From assembly GCA_025965195.1 (NCBI GenBank), contig JAOPXK010000110.1, positions 1 to 64,000 of the forward strand: a stretch of DNA of 64,000 nucleotides, in the 5' to 3' direction. The position numbers were made by a program, and so were the translations under genes. This DNA comes from Marmoricola sp. (lineage in GTDB: Bacteria; Actinomycetota; Actinomycetes; Propionibacteriales; Nocardioidaceae). This document shows, in pieces, positions 50,318 through 58,428 of this stretch (the first letter of the stretch is position 1; each line of letters starts with the position of its first letter). The notes under the pieces were generated by a model. That model ran no database searches. It was not told where the DNA came from and saw only the letters and a list, made by a program, of their open reading frames with translations.

Positions 50318-50752
50318 GTGAGCCCGACGACGTACCGCTTCACGCATTCGTGCACGGTTGCCGCCGAGCTGGATCTGGTGCACGACACCTTGGTCGACCT
50401 CGCGATGTATCCGACCTGGTGGCCGCAGGTGCGTGCCGTCGCGAGCCTGGATCCCGAGACGGCGCTGGTGGTCTGCAGGTCGGCGCTGCCCTACGACCTT
50501 GAGCTCGTCCTCGGAGCGGTCAGCACCGATCCCGGCCTGTTGGAGGTCAGCATCGACGGGCCGATCCACGGCTACGCCCGGTGGAAGCTCACCGCGGTCG
50601 ATGGCGGCACCCGACTCGACTACGAGCAGACCGTGCAGACCAAGGGGAGGCTGCTCGCCCTTGCGTCGTACGCCGTGAAGCCGGTGCTGAGCTGGAACCA
50701 CGCGGTGATGATGCGTGGCTGCGAGAAGGGCCTGAATACGCTGCTCGGCTGA
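50318..50752 (+). CDS. SRPBCC/polyketide-cyclase-like protein
   Basis: A 144-residue protein of the START/SRPBCC helix-grip fold: FTHSCTVAAELDLVHDTLVDLAMYPTWWPQVRAV at the N-terminus, a central sheet, and the long C-terminal helix KPVLSWNHAVMMRGCEKGLNTLLG. Such proteins bind small hydrophobic ligands; no catalytic role can be assigned. GTG 50318 follows the LLM stop by six bases, so the two genes form an operon. Confidence 0.78.
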   Translation: MSPTTYRFTHSCTVAAELDLVHDTLVDLAMYPTWWPQVRAVASLDPETALVVCRSALPYDLELVLGAVSTDPGLLEVSIDGPIHGYARWKLTAVDGGTRLDYEQTVQTKGRLLALASYAVKPVLSWNHAVMMRGCEKGLNTLLG

Positions 50753-50755
50753 CGC

Positions 50756-50841
50756 GTAGCCGAACGTACCCAAGTCGATGCCGGTCGAGCGGCCACGGCG
50801 TGAACCGCCACCGACTCGCGGACTTGGGTACGTCCGGCTAC
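50756..50841. repeat. Long inverted repeat between convergent genes
   Basis: Arms at 50756-50776 and 50821-50841 (first arm starts GTAGCCGAACGTACCCAAGT) match in 20 of 21 positions as inverted copies, with a 44-base loop that has its own GC-rich dyads. It lies between the SRPBCC stop and the aldo/keto reductase stop, so a two-way terminator or an inserted repeat element is likely. Confidence 0.8.
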
Positions 50842-50845
50842 CGGC

Positions 50846-51856
50846 TCAGCGGTCGATGCTTGCCATGTCGCCGTACCTCGCACCCGCAACCGCCTCGCGC
50901 GGGACGGCCCGGTCCAGTGCGCCCAGATCGTCGGCGGTGAGGCTGATCGCGGCGGCGGCGGCGTTCTCCTCGAGGTACTTGACCCGCTTCGTGCCGGGGA
51001 TCGGGACGAGGTCGGTGCCCTGTGCGAGCACCCAGGCGAGTGCGAGCTGTCCGGGGGTGGCGCCCTTGCGGTCGGCGATCTCCTTGATCTTGGCGACGAG
51101 CGCGAGGTTGTTCTCGAGCGCTTCGCCCTGGAAGCGCGGGAAGTACGCCGTCCGGCGCGAGTCGGCGTCCGCCAGCGAGTCCTCACTCGTGATCGCGCCG
51201 GTGAGCAGGCCGCGACCGAGCGGGGAGTACGGCACCAGGCCGATGCCGAGCTCGCGGATGACGGGGAGGATCTCGTCCTCGATGTCACGGGTGAAGAGCG
51301 AGTACTCGGTCTGCAGGGCGGTGATCGGGTGGACCAGGTGCGCCCGTCGGATCGTGTCGGGAGCCGCCTCGGAGAGGCCGAGGAAGCGGACCTTGCCGGC
51401 CGCAACGAGCTCGGCCATCGCGCCGACCGTCTCCTCGATCGGAACGGTCTGGTCGACACGGTGCTGGTAGTAGAGGTCGATGTGGTCCACACCGAGCCGC
51501 TGCAGGGAGGCGTCGCAGGCCGACCGGACGTACTCCGGCTTGCCGTTCACGCCGACGCGGGTGCCGTCCGGCAGCCGTTCGTTGCCGAACTTGGTGGCCA
51601 GCTGAATGTCGTCGCGGCTGTGCCCACTCGCGGCGAGGGCCTTCCCGACGAGCTGCTCGTTGGTGAAGGGGCCGTACATGTCAGCCGTGTCCAGGAAGGT
51701 GACGCCGAGGTCGAGCGCGCGGTTGATGGTCGCGATGCCGTCGGCCTCGTCGCCGGTGCCGTAGAACTCGGACATGCCCATGCAGCCGAGGCCGAGCGTG
51801 GAAACAGTGAGGGGGGCGGTGGTCCCGAGGGTGCGGGTGCCGATGTTTTCAGTCAT
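50846..51856 (-). CDS. Aldo/keto reductase
   Basis: A 336-residue NADPH-dependent AKR of the YajO/IolS-like group. Visible are [13 protein letters not shown], the catalytic Asp/Tyr segment [21 protein letters not shown], Lys in QLATKFG, His in DLYYQHRVD, and [15 protein letters not shown] for cofactor binding. ATG 51856 is chosen because its promoter has the same geometry as that of merR just upstream: TTGACT, 19 bases, TTGAGT, six bases, ATG. It is therefore probably activated by that MerR protein, perhaps on aldehyde or electrophile stress. Confidence 0.92.
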   Translation of the reverse strand: MTENIGTRTLGTTAPLTVSTLGLGCMGMSEFYGTGDEADGIATINRALDLGVTFLDTADMYGPFTNEQLVGKALAASGHSRDDIQLATKFGNERLPDGTRVGVNGKPEYVRSACDASLQRLGVDHIDLYYQHRVDQTVPIEETVGAMAELVAAGKVRFLGLSEAAPDTIRRAHLVHPITALQTEYSLFTRDIEDEILPVIRELGIGLVPYSPLGRGLLTGAITSEDSLADADSRRTAYFPRFQGEALENNLALVAKIKEIADRKGATPGQLALAWVLAQGTDLVPIPGTKRVKYLEENAAAAAISLTADDLGALDRAVPREAVAGARYGDMASIDR

Positions 51857-51862
51857 GACACC

Positions 51863-51893
51863 ACTCAATCGCTTCGAGTGCGCTCTAAGTCAA
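51863..51893 (-). promoter_or_regulatory. MerR-type promoter/operator of the aldo/keto reductase
   Basis: -35 TTGACT (51888-51893) and -10 TTGAGT (51863-51868) are 19 bases apart, with the dyad CTTAGAGCGCACTCGAAG lying mostly between them. The merR stop codon TGA is inside the -35 box. The layout copies the merR promoter. Confidence 0.7.
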
Positions 51894-52270
51894 GACGCTT
51901 GCTGGGCGTTTTCGAGCAAGTCGGTGTAGATGCCGATCTTGCGGTCGATCGCCCCCAGATGGTTCTGCACCTCGGCGAGCTGGGCCAGCACGTGCAGCCG
52001 GTGGTCGCGCAGCAGTTCGAGTCGCGCCAGCTCGGAACCGTCTCCCTCTCGGACGAGCGCGGCATAGCGGCGTACGTCGGAAACGGGCATGCCTGTCCCA
52101 CGCAGACAGGTGATCAGCCCGATCCAGTCAAGGTCGCGGTCGTTGTAGCGCCGGTGTCCGGTCGCCGACCGGTCGATCTCACGGAGCATCAGGCCGTCGC
52201 GCTCGTAGTAGCGCAAGGTGTGCGTGGTGAGGCCAGTCTGCTCGGCGGCTTCGGCGATCGTCAGGCTCAT
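51890..52270 (-). CDS. MerR-family transcriptional regulator
   Basis: A 126-residue MerR regulator: winged helix LTIAEAAEQTGLTTHTLRYYERDGLM (1-28), wing GHRRYNDRDLDWIGLITCLRGTGMPVSDVRRY, and the coiled-coil dimerisation helix LLRDHRLHVLAQLAEVQNHLGAIDRKI. There are no C-terminal Cys ligands, so it is not a metal or SoxR sensor; it resembles aldehyde-responsive NmlR/AdhR types. ATG 52270 is set by the promoter geometry. It probably controls itself and the aldo/keto reductase. Confidence 0.92.
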   Translation of the reverse strand: MSLTIAEAAEQTGLTTHTLRYYERDGLMLREIDRSATGHRRYNDRDLDWIGLITCLRGTGMPVSDVRRYAALVREGDGSELARLELLRDHRLHVLAQLAEVQNHLGAIDRKIGIYTDLLENAQQAS

Positions 52271-52276
52271 CGGCTC

Positions 52277-52307
52277 AGTCTCCCCCTTCGAGCGCGCTCG
52301 AAGTCAA
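52277..52307 (-). promoter_or_regulatory. MerR-type autoregulated promoter/operator of merR
   Basis: TTGACT (52302-52307), 19-base spacer, GAGACT (52277-52282), six bases, ATG. The perfect palindrome CTTCGAGCGCGCTCGAAG (52286-52303) lies mostly in the spacer. A long 19-base spacer with central dyad is diagnostic of MerR-activated promoters. Confidence 0.75.
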
Positions 52308-52343
52308 CCGGGTCCGCTCACCCAGCGATCGTTGCCCTGCGCG

Positions 52344-53147
52344 TCACGGCTGGAACGCCGGCCGTTCGAACTTCGGCGTGGCAAAGGGGCCACCGACGGC
52401 AGCGGCCTCCGCAATGTCCTCGTCTGTCTCGGGCGTCGCCTCGATCTCGGTGGCCCAGTCCTCGGCGTCGTCCTGAGGGTGGTAGCCCAGGGCGCGTCCG
52501 GGGGCGAGGTCCCACCAGCCGCGGGTGTTGTTGGAGATGCCGTAGAGCACGGCAAGACCGGGAGACGGTGCAGTCAGGGCTGCGTGGAACATCCGCACGC
52601 AGTCGTCATGGGACAACCAGCTGGCGAGGTTGCGACGGCTGGTCGGCCTCTCGAGGAACGAGCCGATCCTGGTGCAGACCGCGTCGATGCCGTGCCGGTC
52701 GACGTACATGCCGAGCAGCGCCTCGGCAGCCACCTTGCCGACGCCATAGAACGTGTCCGGGCGGGGTGGGGTGTCGACACCCAGCCGGTGGTCGAGCGTG
52801 TCGAAGCCGGCGCGGGGCGTGCGGCCGACGGCATGGTTGCTGCTGGCGTAGACGATTCGGCGTACGTCGCACCGGATCATCGCCTCGAGCAGGGCGGCAG
52901 TCGTGATCACGTGCGACGTCAAGGCATCGGGCAACGCCGACTCGGTCGGGATGCCAGCCAGGTGCACGATTGCTTCGGGTCGGGTCGACGCGACTGCAGC
53001 GTGAACTTCTGCCGGGTCGGCGGAGTCGGCGATCAGGTCGGAGCCGGGCAGGATGTCGAGGCCGATGACGTCGTGGCCGAGCGAGGTGAGTCCGGCGCTG
53101 ACCACTCGCCCGATGGAACCGGCTGCGCCGGTGATGAGGACGCGCAT
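52344..53147 (-). CDS. NAD-dependent epimerase/uronate dehydrogenase-like SDR
   Basis: A 267-residue extended SDR. The Rossmann motif is LITGAAGSIGRVV, VHLAGIP follows, and the catalytic YxxxK is YGVGK. Sequence around NHAVGR and TRIGSFLERPTSRRNLASWLSHDD recalls uronate dehydrogenases and nucleoside-sugar epimerases. Codons for SADPAEVHA are encoded by an exact copy of the 24-base repeat found at 31987-32010. ATG overlaps the PNP stop (TGATG). Confidence 0.85.
   Translation of the reverse strand: MRVLITGAAGSIGRVVSAGLTSLGHDVIGLDILPGSDLIADSADPAEVHAAVASTRPEAIVHLAGIPTESALPDALTSHVITTAALLEAMIRCDVRRIVYASSNHAVGRTPRAGFDTLDHRLGVDTPPRPDTFYGVGKVAAEALLGMYVDRHGIDAVCTRIGSFLERPTSRRNLASWLSHDDCVRMFHAALTAPSPGLAVLYGISNNTRGWWDLAPGRALGYHPQDDAEDWATEIEATPETDEDIAEAAAVGGPFATPKFERPAFQP
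52999..53022 (-). repeat. Second dispersed repeat family, copy inside the epimerase gene
   Basis: The minus strand reads the same 24 bases (core CCGACCCGGCAGAAGTTCAC) as copy 2 of the intergenic array at 31987-32010, with no mismatch, and is translated as ADPAEVH. Confidence 0.8.
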
Positions 53148-53959
53148 CAGATCTGCGGCACGATCGCACCGAGCAGCTCGCCCATCCGCGAGGCTGCGGC
53201 CGTGCCTGCGGCGAGGACCTCCTCGTGGTTCAGCGGCTCACCGGTGATGCCGGCCGCCAGGTTGGTGACCAGGGAGATACCGAGAACCTCCATGCCTGCT
53301 TCGCGTGCGGCGATCGCCTCGAGCGTGGTCGACATGCCGACGAGGCTGCCGCCGATCGCGCGCACCATGCCGATCTCGGCCGGGGTCTCGTAGTGCGGCC
53401 CGGGAAACTGGACGTAGACACCTTCGTCGAGCAACGGGTCGACCGAGTGGCACAGCCGCCGGAGCCGGGCGCTGTAGAGGTCGGTCAGGTCGACGAAGTT
53501 CGCGCCCTCGATCGGTGAGGTCGCCGTCAGGTTGATGTGGTCGCTGATCAGCACCGGGGTGCCGGGCACCCAGGCCTCGTTGAGCCCACCGCACCCGTTG
53601 GTCAGCACGATGGTCCGGCAGCCGGCAGCCGCCGCAGTTCGTACGCCGTGCACCACCGCACCGACGCCGAGACCCTCGTAGAAGTGTGTGCGCCCGAGGA
53701 AGACGAGCAGGTTCTTCCCACCGGCCCGGACCGAGCGGACCCTGCCGGCGTGGCCTTCGACGGCCGGTGGCGCGAAGCCCGGCAGGTCTGTCGTGCTGAG
53801 CTCGGCCGTCGCCTCGCCCAGCGCGTCGACGGCGGGCAACCAGCCCGAGCCCATCACCAGGGCGATGTCGTGGCGTTCGACGCCGGTCTTCTCGGCAAGG
53901 ACGCGGGCCGCTTCGGCTGCCGCTTCAGTCGCTGTCATCACTGTCGTCACTGTCGTCAC
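53147..53959 (-). CDS. Purine nucleoside phosphorylase
   Basis: A 270-residue trimeric-type PNP that splits inosine and guanosine with phosphate. Family motifs include [14 protein letters not shown], phosphate-binding [21 protein letters not shown], the purine-pocket Glu in [16 protein letters not shown], and [30 protein letters not shown]. The first of several in-frame starts (GTG 53959) is chosen because TAGAGT lies seven bases upstream; ATG 53938 would shorten it by seven residues. It equals M. tuberculosis deoD in length and neighbourhood. Confidence 0.93.
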   Translation of the reverse strand: MTTVTTVMTATEAAAEAARVLAEKTGVERHDIALVMGSGWLPAVDALGEATAELSTTDLPGFAPPAVEGHAGRVRSVRAGGKNLLVFLGRTHFYEGLGVGAVVHGVRTAAAAGCRTIVLTNGCGGLNEAWVPGTPVLISDHINLTATSPIEGANFVDLTDLYSARLRRLCHSVDPLLDEGVYVQFPGPHYETPAEIGMVRAIGGSLVGMSTTLEAIAAREAGMEVLGISLVTNLAAGITGEPLNHEEVLAAGTAAASRMGELLGAIVPQI

Positions 53960-53966
53960 TTGGGCG

Positions 53967-53972
53967 ACTCTA
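53967..53972 (-). promoter_or_regulatory. -10 box TAGAGT formed partly by the upstream stop codon
   Basis: On the minus strand TAGAGT ends seven bases before the PNP GTG at 53959. Its first three bases are the stop codon of the gamma-glutamylcyclotransferase-like gene. This is the third such junction in the window. Confidence 0.55.
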
Positions 53973-54425
53973 ACCGCCGAAGACCGACCGGCAGTCCCGG
54001 CCGCGAAGAGCAGCCACGTAGTCGGCAGGGGCATCGGCAGCCTCCGCCGCGTCCGCGAGTACGCCGAGATACCTGGCCGACGGCAACCCGCCCTCATAGG
54101 CGTCGAGCACATGGACCCAGGCGACCACCTCGTCGGTGAGCGTCGCGACCCGGACCTTGACCTTGCGATAGAGGCCGGTGTCCGCGGAGTCCCAGCCGTC
54201 GAGCGACGTGACGTCCTCGTGCGCCACGTCGTAGACCGCGACGAAGACCTGCTCGAAGGGGTCCTGCACGATCGTGGCCAGCGCGCCGTCCCAGCCGTGG
54301 TCCTCGCCGCCGAAGGTCAGCCGCCAGCCCTCGAGCCAGCCGGTCGAGCGCAGCGGGGAGTGCGGGCAGCGCTCGCTCATCCGGATCGGGTCCAGATTCG
54401 TCCCGTAGGCGGCATAGAGCGTCAC
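53970..54425 (-). CDS. Gamma-glutamylcyclotransferase-like protein
   Basis: A 151-residue protein of the GGCT/AIG2-like fold. The N-terminal [18 protein letters not shown] matches the YGSNL substrate loop of the family, and the acidic [15 protein letters not shown] occupies the region of the catalytic Glu. Substrate unknown; family members cyclise gamma-glutamyl groups. GTG 54425 is set by TACCCT (54432-54437) six bases upstream. The TAG stop is reused in the PNP promoter. Confidence 0.8.
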   Translation of the reverse strand: MTLYAAYGTNLDPIRMSERCPHSPLRSTGWLEGWRLTFGGEDHGWDGALATIVQDPFEQVFVAVYDVAHEDVTSLDGWDSADTGLYRKVKVRVATLTDEVVAWVHVLDAYEGGLPSARYLGVLADAAEAADAPADYVAALRGRDCRSVFGG

Positions 54426-54431
54426 CTGATC

Positions 54432-54437
54432 AGGGTA
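54432..54437 (-). promoter_or_regulatory. -10 box TACCCT of a leaderless promoter
   Basis: On the minus strand TACCCT ends six bases before the GTG at 54425. Confidence 0.5.
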
Positions 54438-54513
54438 GTGCTCCGGCACTCCGGACGACGTCCGACACAGGCGCGATCCACACATGGGTCATCCGGATGG
54501 GAGACTGACGCCT

Positions 54514-55893
54514 GTGAATCATGTGGTGATCATCGGTGGCGGGCCTGGTGGCTATGAGTCGGCCCTGGTGGCCGCGCAGCTGGGCGCAGAGGTGACGGTC
54601 CTCGACACCGACGGGGTCGGCGGTTCGGCCGTTCTCACCGACTGCGTGCCGAGCAAGACCCTGATCGCAACGGCCGAGCTGATGACCGAGGTGGCCGGCA
54701 GCAACGAGCTCGGCGTGGACATCGGTGGTGACGGTGTACGCGTCGATCTCGACCAGGTGAACAAGCGTGTCAAGGCACTCGCGATCGCCCAGTCGGCGGA
54801 CATCGCCGATCGGCTCGCGCGCGAGGGCATCAAGGTGCTCAAAGGTCGCGGCCGCCTCGACGGCCCCAGCCGGGTGGTCGCCGAGCTGGCGGACGGTGGC
54901 ACTCGGACGCTGGACGCCGACGCCGTGCTCATCGCCACCGGCGCCTCGCCGCGGACCCTGTCCAGTGCCCAGCCCGACGGCGAGCGGATCCTCACCTGGG
55001 AGCAGGTCTACGACCTGACGGAGACCCCGTCGAAGCTGATCGTGGTCGGCTCCGGGGTCACGGGTGCGGAGTTCGCCAGCGCCTATCTGGCGCTCGGCAT
55101 CGAGGTCGTGCTGGTCTCCTCTCGCGACCGGGTGCTGCCCGGTGAGGACGCCGACGCCGCGCATGTCCTCGAGGAGGTCTCCACCCGTCGCGGGATGACG
55201 GTGATGTCGAAGTCGCGGATGGAGTCGGTGACGCGCAACGGCGACACCGTGACGTGCACGCTGACCGACGGCCGGACCGTGACCGGGTCGCACTGCCTGC
55301 TCGCGCTCGGCTCGATCCCGAACACTGCGGACGTGGGGCTCGAGGAGTCCGGCGTGAAGCTGGATGGCAGCGGCTTCGTGGTCGTCGACCGGGTGAGTCG
55401 TACGTCGGCCCGTGGGGTCTACTCCGCGGGCGACTGCACCGGCGTGCTGATGCTGGCCTCGGTCGCCGCAATGCAGGGCCGGATCGCAATGTGGCACTTC
55501 CTGGGTGACGCGGTGACACCGCTCGACCTCAAGATGGTCTCCTCCAACGTCTTCACCGCCCCCGAGATCGCCACCGTCGGCTGGTCGCAGAATGCCGTCG
55601 ACGCCGGCGAGATCGTTGCCGAGGTGGTCCGCCTCGAGCTCTCCGGCAACCCCCGCGCGAAGATGCAGGGCGTCCGCGACGGGTTCGTGAAGCTGTTCTG
55701 CCGGCCCGGCACCGGGATCATCGTCGGGGGAGTGGTCGTGGGACCCCGGGCGAGCGAGCTGATCCACCCGGTCTCGATCGCGGTGCACGAGTCGCTCACC
55801 GCCGACCAGCTGGCCCACGCGTTCACGGTCTATCCGTCGATGAGCGGGTCCGTCGCCGAAGCCGCGCGGCGAATGCATCACCCGAACAACTGA
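54514..55893 (+). CDS. lpdA: LpdA-like NAD(P)H quinone reductase (flavoprotein disulfide reductase family)
   Basis: A 459-residue FAD protein of the disulfide-reductase family. HVVIIGGGPGGYESALVA is the FAD fold; VVGSGVTGAEFASAYLALGIEVVLVSSRDRVLP is the NAD(P) fold; SAGDCTG binds FAD. The usual CxxxxC disulfide is missing: it reads A39-VLTD-C44-VPSK. The same loss marks M. tuberculosis LpdA (Rv3303c), which reduces quinones rather than disulfides, and the location near PNP agrees. GTG 54514 gives the compact N-terminus, with GAGACT seven bases before it. Confidence 0.88.
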   Translation: MNHVVIIGGGPGGYESALVAAQLGAEVTVLDTDGVGGSAVLTDCVPSKTLIATAELMTEVAGSNELGVDIGGDGVRVDLDQVNKRVKALAIAQSADIADRLAREGIKVLKGRGRLDGPSRVVAELADGGTRTLDADAVLIATGASPRTLSSAQPDGERILTWEQVYDLTETPSKLIVVGSGVTGAEFASAYLALGIEVVLVSSRDRVLPGEDADAAHVLEEVSTRRGMTVMSKSRMESVTRNGDTVTCTLTDGRTVTGSHCLLALGSIPNTADVGLEESGVKLDGSGFVVVDRVSRTSARGVYSAGDCTGVLMLASVAAMQGRIAMWHFLGDAVTPLDLKMVSSNVFTAPEIATVGWSQNAVDAGEIVAEVVRLELSGNPRAKMQGVRDGFVKLFCRPGTGIIVGGVVVGPRASELIHPVSIAVHESLTADQLAHAFTVYPSMSGSVAEAARRMHHPNN

Positions 55894-56050
55894 GGTCGAT
55901 GAGCGAGCGCAGCCGGATCATTTCTAATTACATTGTTGTAGTTATTGGCTGGTGATTGATTCACGTATTCCCATTGTGGACAAATACGGATTTCGCAGGG
56001 CCATAATGTCGATGTCGTCCCATCAACAACTTCGGCCCCAGGAATCACTC
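55894..56050 (+). promoter_or_regulatory. AT-rich upstream region of the SpoIID-like gene
   Basis: This gap is markedly AT-rich for the genome (for example CTAATTACATTGTTGTAGTT near 55926-55945). TAATGT at 56004-56009 is a plausible -10 box, giving a leader of about 35 bases with AGGA before ATG 56051. No other signal was identified. Confidence 0.4.
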
Positions 56051-57586
56051 ATGCCCCGTCGTGCCGGCCTGCTGGCCAGGCTCATCGTCGTCCCCACGGT
56101 CATCGCGGCCGGTGTGCTGGTCGCCCCGCAGAGCGAGGCCCGTGCCACCGACCAGTCCTACTGGGTGCCGGTCGACTCGACCCTGACCGTGGTCGGTCAC
56201 GGCTTCGGGCACGGTCACGGGATGTCGCAGTACGGCGCCGAAGGGGCTGCGCACCAGGGCCTGACCGCTGCCCAGATCCTGGCGTTCTACTACCCGGGCA
56301 CGACGATGGCGACCGGAGCGGGCTCGGTGCGGGTGCTGATCTCGGGCGACGCCGACAACGACGTCGTCGTATTGCCGGCCACCGGGCTACTGGTCCGCGA
56401 TGTCGGCACCGGCAAGGCCTACCCGCTGCCCGCCCTTGCCGGGGTCAAGCAGTGGCGGCTCAGCCTGGTCAAGGGCAAGGAACAGCTCAGCTACCTCAAG
56501 AGCGCCTGGACGGCCTATGCGCCGGGCGGGCTCACCGCACTGGTCGGGGACGGCCAGTTCGAGGCGCCCCAACCGCTGACGCTCGTGACGGGGTCGGGCA
56601 ACCGGGCCTACCGGGGCGCACTGCGGCTGGCCTCGCCGGGCGCCGGAGCGAGCACGAGGGCGACCGTCAACGTGCTCTCGATGGACAACTACATCAAGGG
56701 CGTGGTGCCCCGGGAGATGCCGGCGTCCTGGCTGCCCGCCGCGGTCCAGGCGCAGGCCATCGCCGCCCGGACCTACGCGGTCTGGTCGCGCAACCAGAAC
56801 CCGAACCGCTACTACCAGCTCTGCGACACCACCTCGTGTCAGGTGTACGGCGGGCTCGGCGCCGAGGACCCACGCAGCAACGCCGCCGTCGATGCGACGC
56901 AGGGCAAGATCCTGACGTGGCAGGGCAGTGCGGTCTTCGCGCAGTTCTCCTCCAGCAGTGGTGGCTTCACCTCGGCCGGGAACGTGCCCTACCTGGTCGC
57001 CAAGGCCGATCCCTACGACGACTTCAGCGGCAACCCGGTCCACGACTGGACGATCAGGGTCAGCTCGCACGTGCTCGAGAAGGCCTATCCCGCGATCGGT
57101 CGGCTGCGGCGGATCCGGGTCACGTCACGCGTCGACGGCGGTGACTGGAGCGGGCGCGTCGGAACCGTCGTGCTCGACGGGACCAAGGCCGACCGGACCG
57201 TCAGCGGTGACACGATGCGGTCGCTGCTGGGGCTGCGGTCGACGTACTTCACCATCAGCCCGACCCGGATCATGGCTCGGTGGGCGGCCATCGGCGGCTC
57301 GGCATCGGTGGTCGGGTCGCCGCTCGCGCGCGAATACGCCCGCAAGGGTGGAGTCGCGCAGAACTTCAGCAAGGGCCGGATCTTCTACCGGACCGGCGCA
57401 GCGAGCGCGTTCGAGATGTACGGCCCGATGCTCACGGCGTACGTCGCAGCCGGTGGATCGGGCGGCCGCCTGGGCATGCCGATGAGCCCTCCGAAGGCCG
57501 AGCCCGGCGGCACCTGGGCGACCTTCCAGCACGGGGTCATCCACTACGTCGCCGCAACGAGGAAAGCGGTCGTCACCTATCGGTGA
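56051..57586 (+). CDS. Secreted SpoIID/LytB-domain protein with LGFP repeats
   Basis: A 511-residue exported protein. A signal peptide (ARLIVVPTVIAAGVLVAPQSEARA) ends near residue 33. The SpoIID/LytB domain (about 40-400) shows VVGHGFGHGHGMSQYGA, SMDNYIKGVVPREMPASWLPAAVQAQAIAARTYA and SSSGGFTSAG; in sporulators SpoIID is a peptidoglycan glycan-strand lytic enzyme, and actinobacterial homologues are probably cell-wall remodelling proteins. Three LGFP-like repeats at the C-terminus (about 420-511) likely bind the wall. Upstream in-frame starts exist; ATG 56051 matches the signal peptide. Confidence 0.88.
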   Translation: MPRRAGLLARLIVVPTVIAAGVLVAPQSEARATDQSYWVPVDSTLTVVGHGFGHGHGMSQYGAEGAAHQGLTAAQILAFYYPGTTMATGAGSVRVLISGDADNDVVVLPATGLLVRDVGTGKAYPLPALAGVKQWRLSLVKGKEQLSYLKSAWTAYAPGGLTALVGDGQFEAPQPLTLVTGSGNRAYRGALRLASPGAGASTRATVNVLSMDNYIKGVVPREMPASWLPAAVQAQAIAARTYAVWSRNQNPNRYYQLCDTTSCQVYGGLGAEDPRSNAAVDATQGKILTWQGSAVFAQFSSSSGGFTSAGNVPYLVAKADPYDDFSGNPVHDWTIRVSSHVLEKAYPAIGRLRRIRVTSRVDGGDWSGRVGTVVLDGTKADRTVSGDTMRSLLGLRSTYFTISPTRIMARWAAIGGSASVVGSPLAREYARKGGVAQNFSKGRIFYRTGAASAFEMYGPMLTAYVAAGGSGGRLGMPMSPPKAEPGGTWATFQHGVIHYVAATRKAVVTYR

Positions 57587-57604
57587 GACCGCCTCCGACA
57601 GACC

Positions 57605-57625
57605 GGTGGTCGAGTTGTCGAGACC
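57605..57625 (+). repeat. Dispersed palindromic repeat, copy 6 (intergenic)
   Basis: A 21-base copy with one base missing at the centre (GGTCGAGTTGTCGAGACC) in the 38-base gap between convergent genes, touching the stop of the lipoprotein gene. Confidence 0.75.
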
Positions 57626-58323
57626 TACTGCGTGGCGCCGGCCAGCTCGCTGTAGTCGAGCACGTCCTTGGCCGCGGGAGCAGTGGGGGCGGCCTCGTTC
57701 TTGTAGCTGAAGGTCAGCTTGCTCGAGTTGCCGGTCGCGTCGTCGATCTCCATCGGGCGGGCGTTGGCCTTGTCGACGTACAGGATGCCGCTGGAGCTCT
57801 TCAGTGCGAGACAGGGGACGCCGGCGATCGTCTTTGCCTTGTCCTTGGTGATGCTGCCGTTGGGGTCGAGCAGACCCGTGTCCAGGCCCGAGCGGTGGGC
57901 GAGGCTGAACATGTCCTTGAAGCTGGCGTCCGTCGGGTCGACCTTGATCCAGCGGCCGTTCACCACCGCGATGACCGCGGTGGCCTGCTTGGCGGAGAAC
58001 TGCGACTTCCAGAACTCGTCACTGGCCTTGAACCAGGCGCCGTCCCCGACCGTGAGCAGGGTGATCTCGGCGTTGCCGAGCTTGACGGTGCCGCTCGCGT
58101 CGTTGCCGACGTAGGACAGGTCGATTCCGACGCTGTTGCCGCCGTCGCTGCCGGCGCCTGAGATCTGCACGTCCTCCTTGCCGCCGATCGCTGCCTTCGA
58201 CTTGGCCAGCAGCTTGGTTGCCGACAGATTCGAGAGGTCGGCCTTCGAGCTGCCGCCGCAGCCGCTGAGCGCGAGCGCGGCAACGAGCATCAGGGCTACT
58301 GCGACGGGACGTAGACGAGTCAT
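57625..58323 (-). CDS. LppX/LprG-like lipoprotein
   Basis: A 232-residue lipoprotein with lipobox LALSGC (Cys22). The mature part (LLAKSKAAIGGKEDVQISGAGSDGGNSVGIDLSYVG, GDGAWFKASDEFW, GRWIKVDPTDASF, GVPCLALKSSSGILYVDKANARPMEID) has the pattern of the LolA-like fold of mycobacterial LprA/LprG/LppX proteins, which carry lipids across the cell envelope. AGGAGGAG lies about nine bases before ATG 58323. A longer upstream frame overlaps pyc and is rejected. Confidence 0.78.
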   Translation of the reverse strand: MTRLRPVAVALMLVAALALSGCGGSSKADLSNLSATKLLAKSKAAIGGKEDVQISGAGSDGGNSVGIDLSYVGNDASGTVKLGNAEITLLTVGDGAWFKASDEFWKSQFSAKQATAVIAVVNGRWIKVDPTDASFKDMFSLAHRSGLDTGLLDPNGSITKDKAKTIAGVPCLALKSSSGILYVDKANARPMEIDDATGNSSKLTFSYKNEAAPTAPAAKDVLDYSELAGATQ

Positions 58324-58428
58324 CGGAGAGCTCCTCCTGCTGGACGGTTCCGACCCGAGCCGGAGAACTGGCACGACACTATCGGCCGTCGGCGGATTGT
58401 GATCTCTCGACCAGACCACCTGGCGTCC

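Noticed and set aside
53939-53959. Tandem GTGACGACA repeats at the PNP start as a regulatory repeat
   Set aside because: They are simply codons VTTVTTV at the N-terminus, offering several alternative starts.
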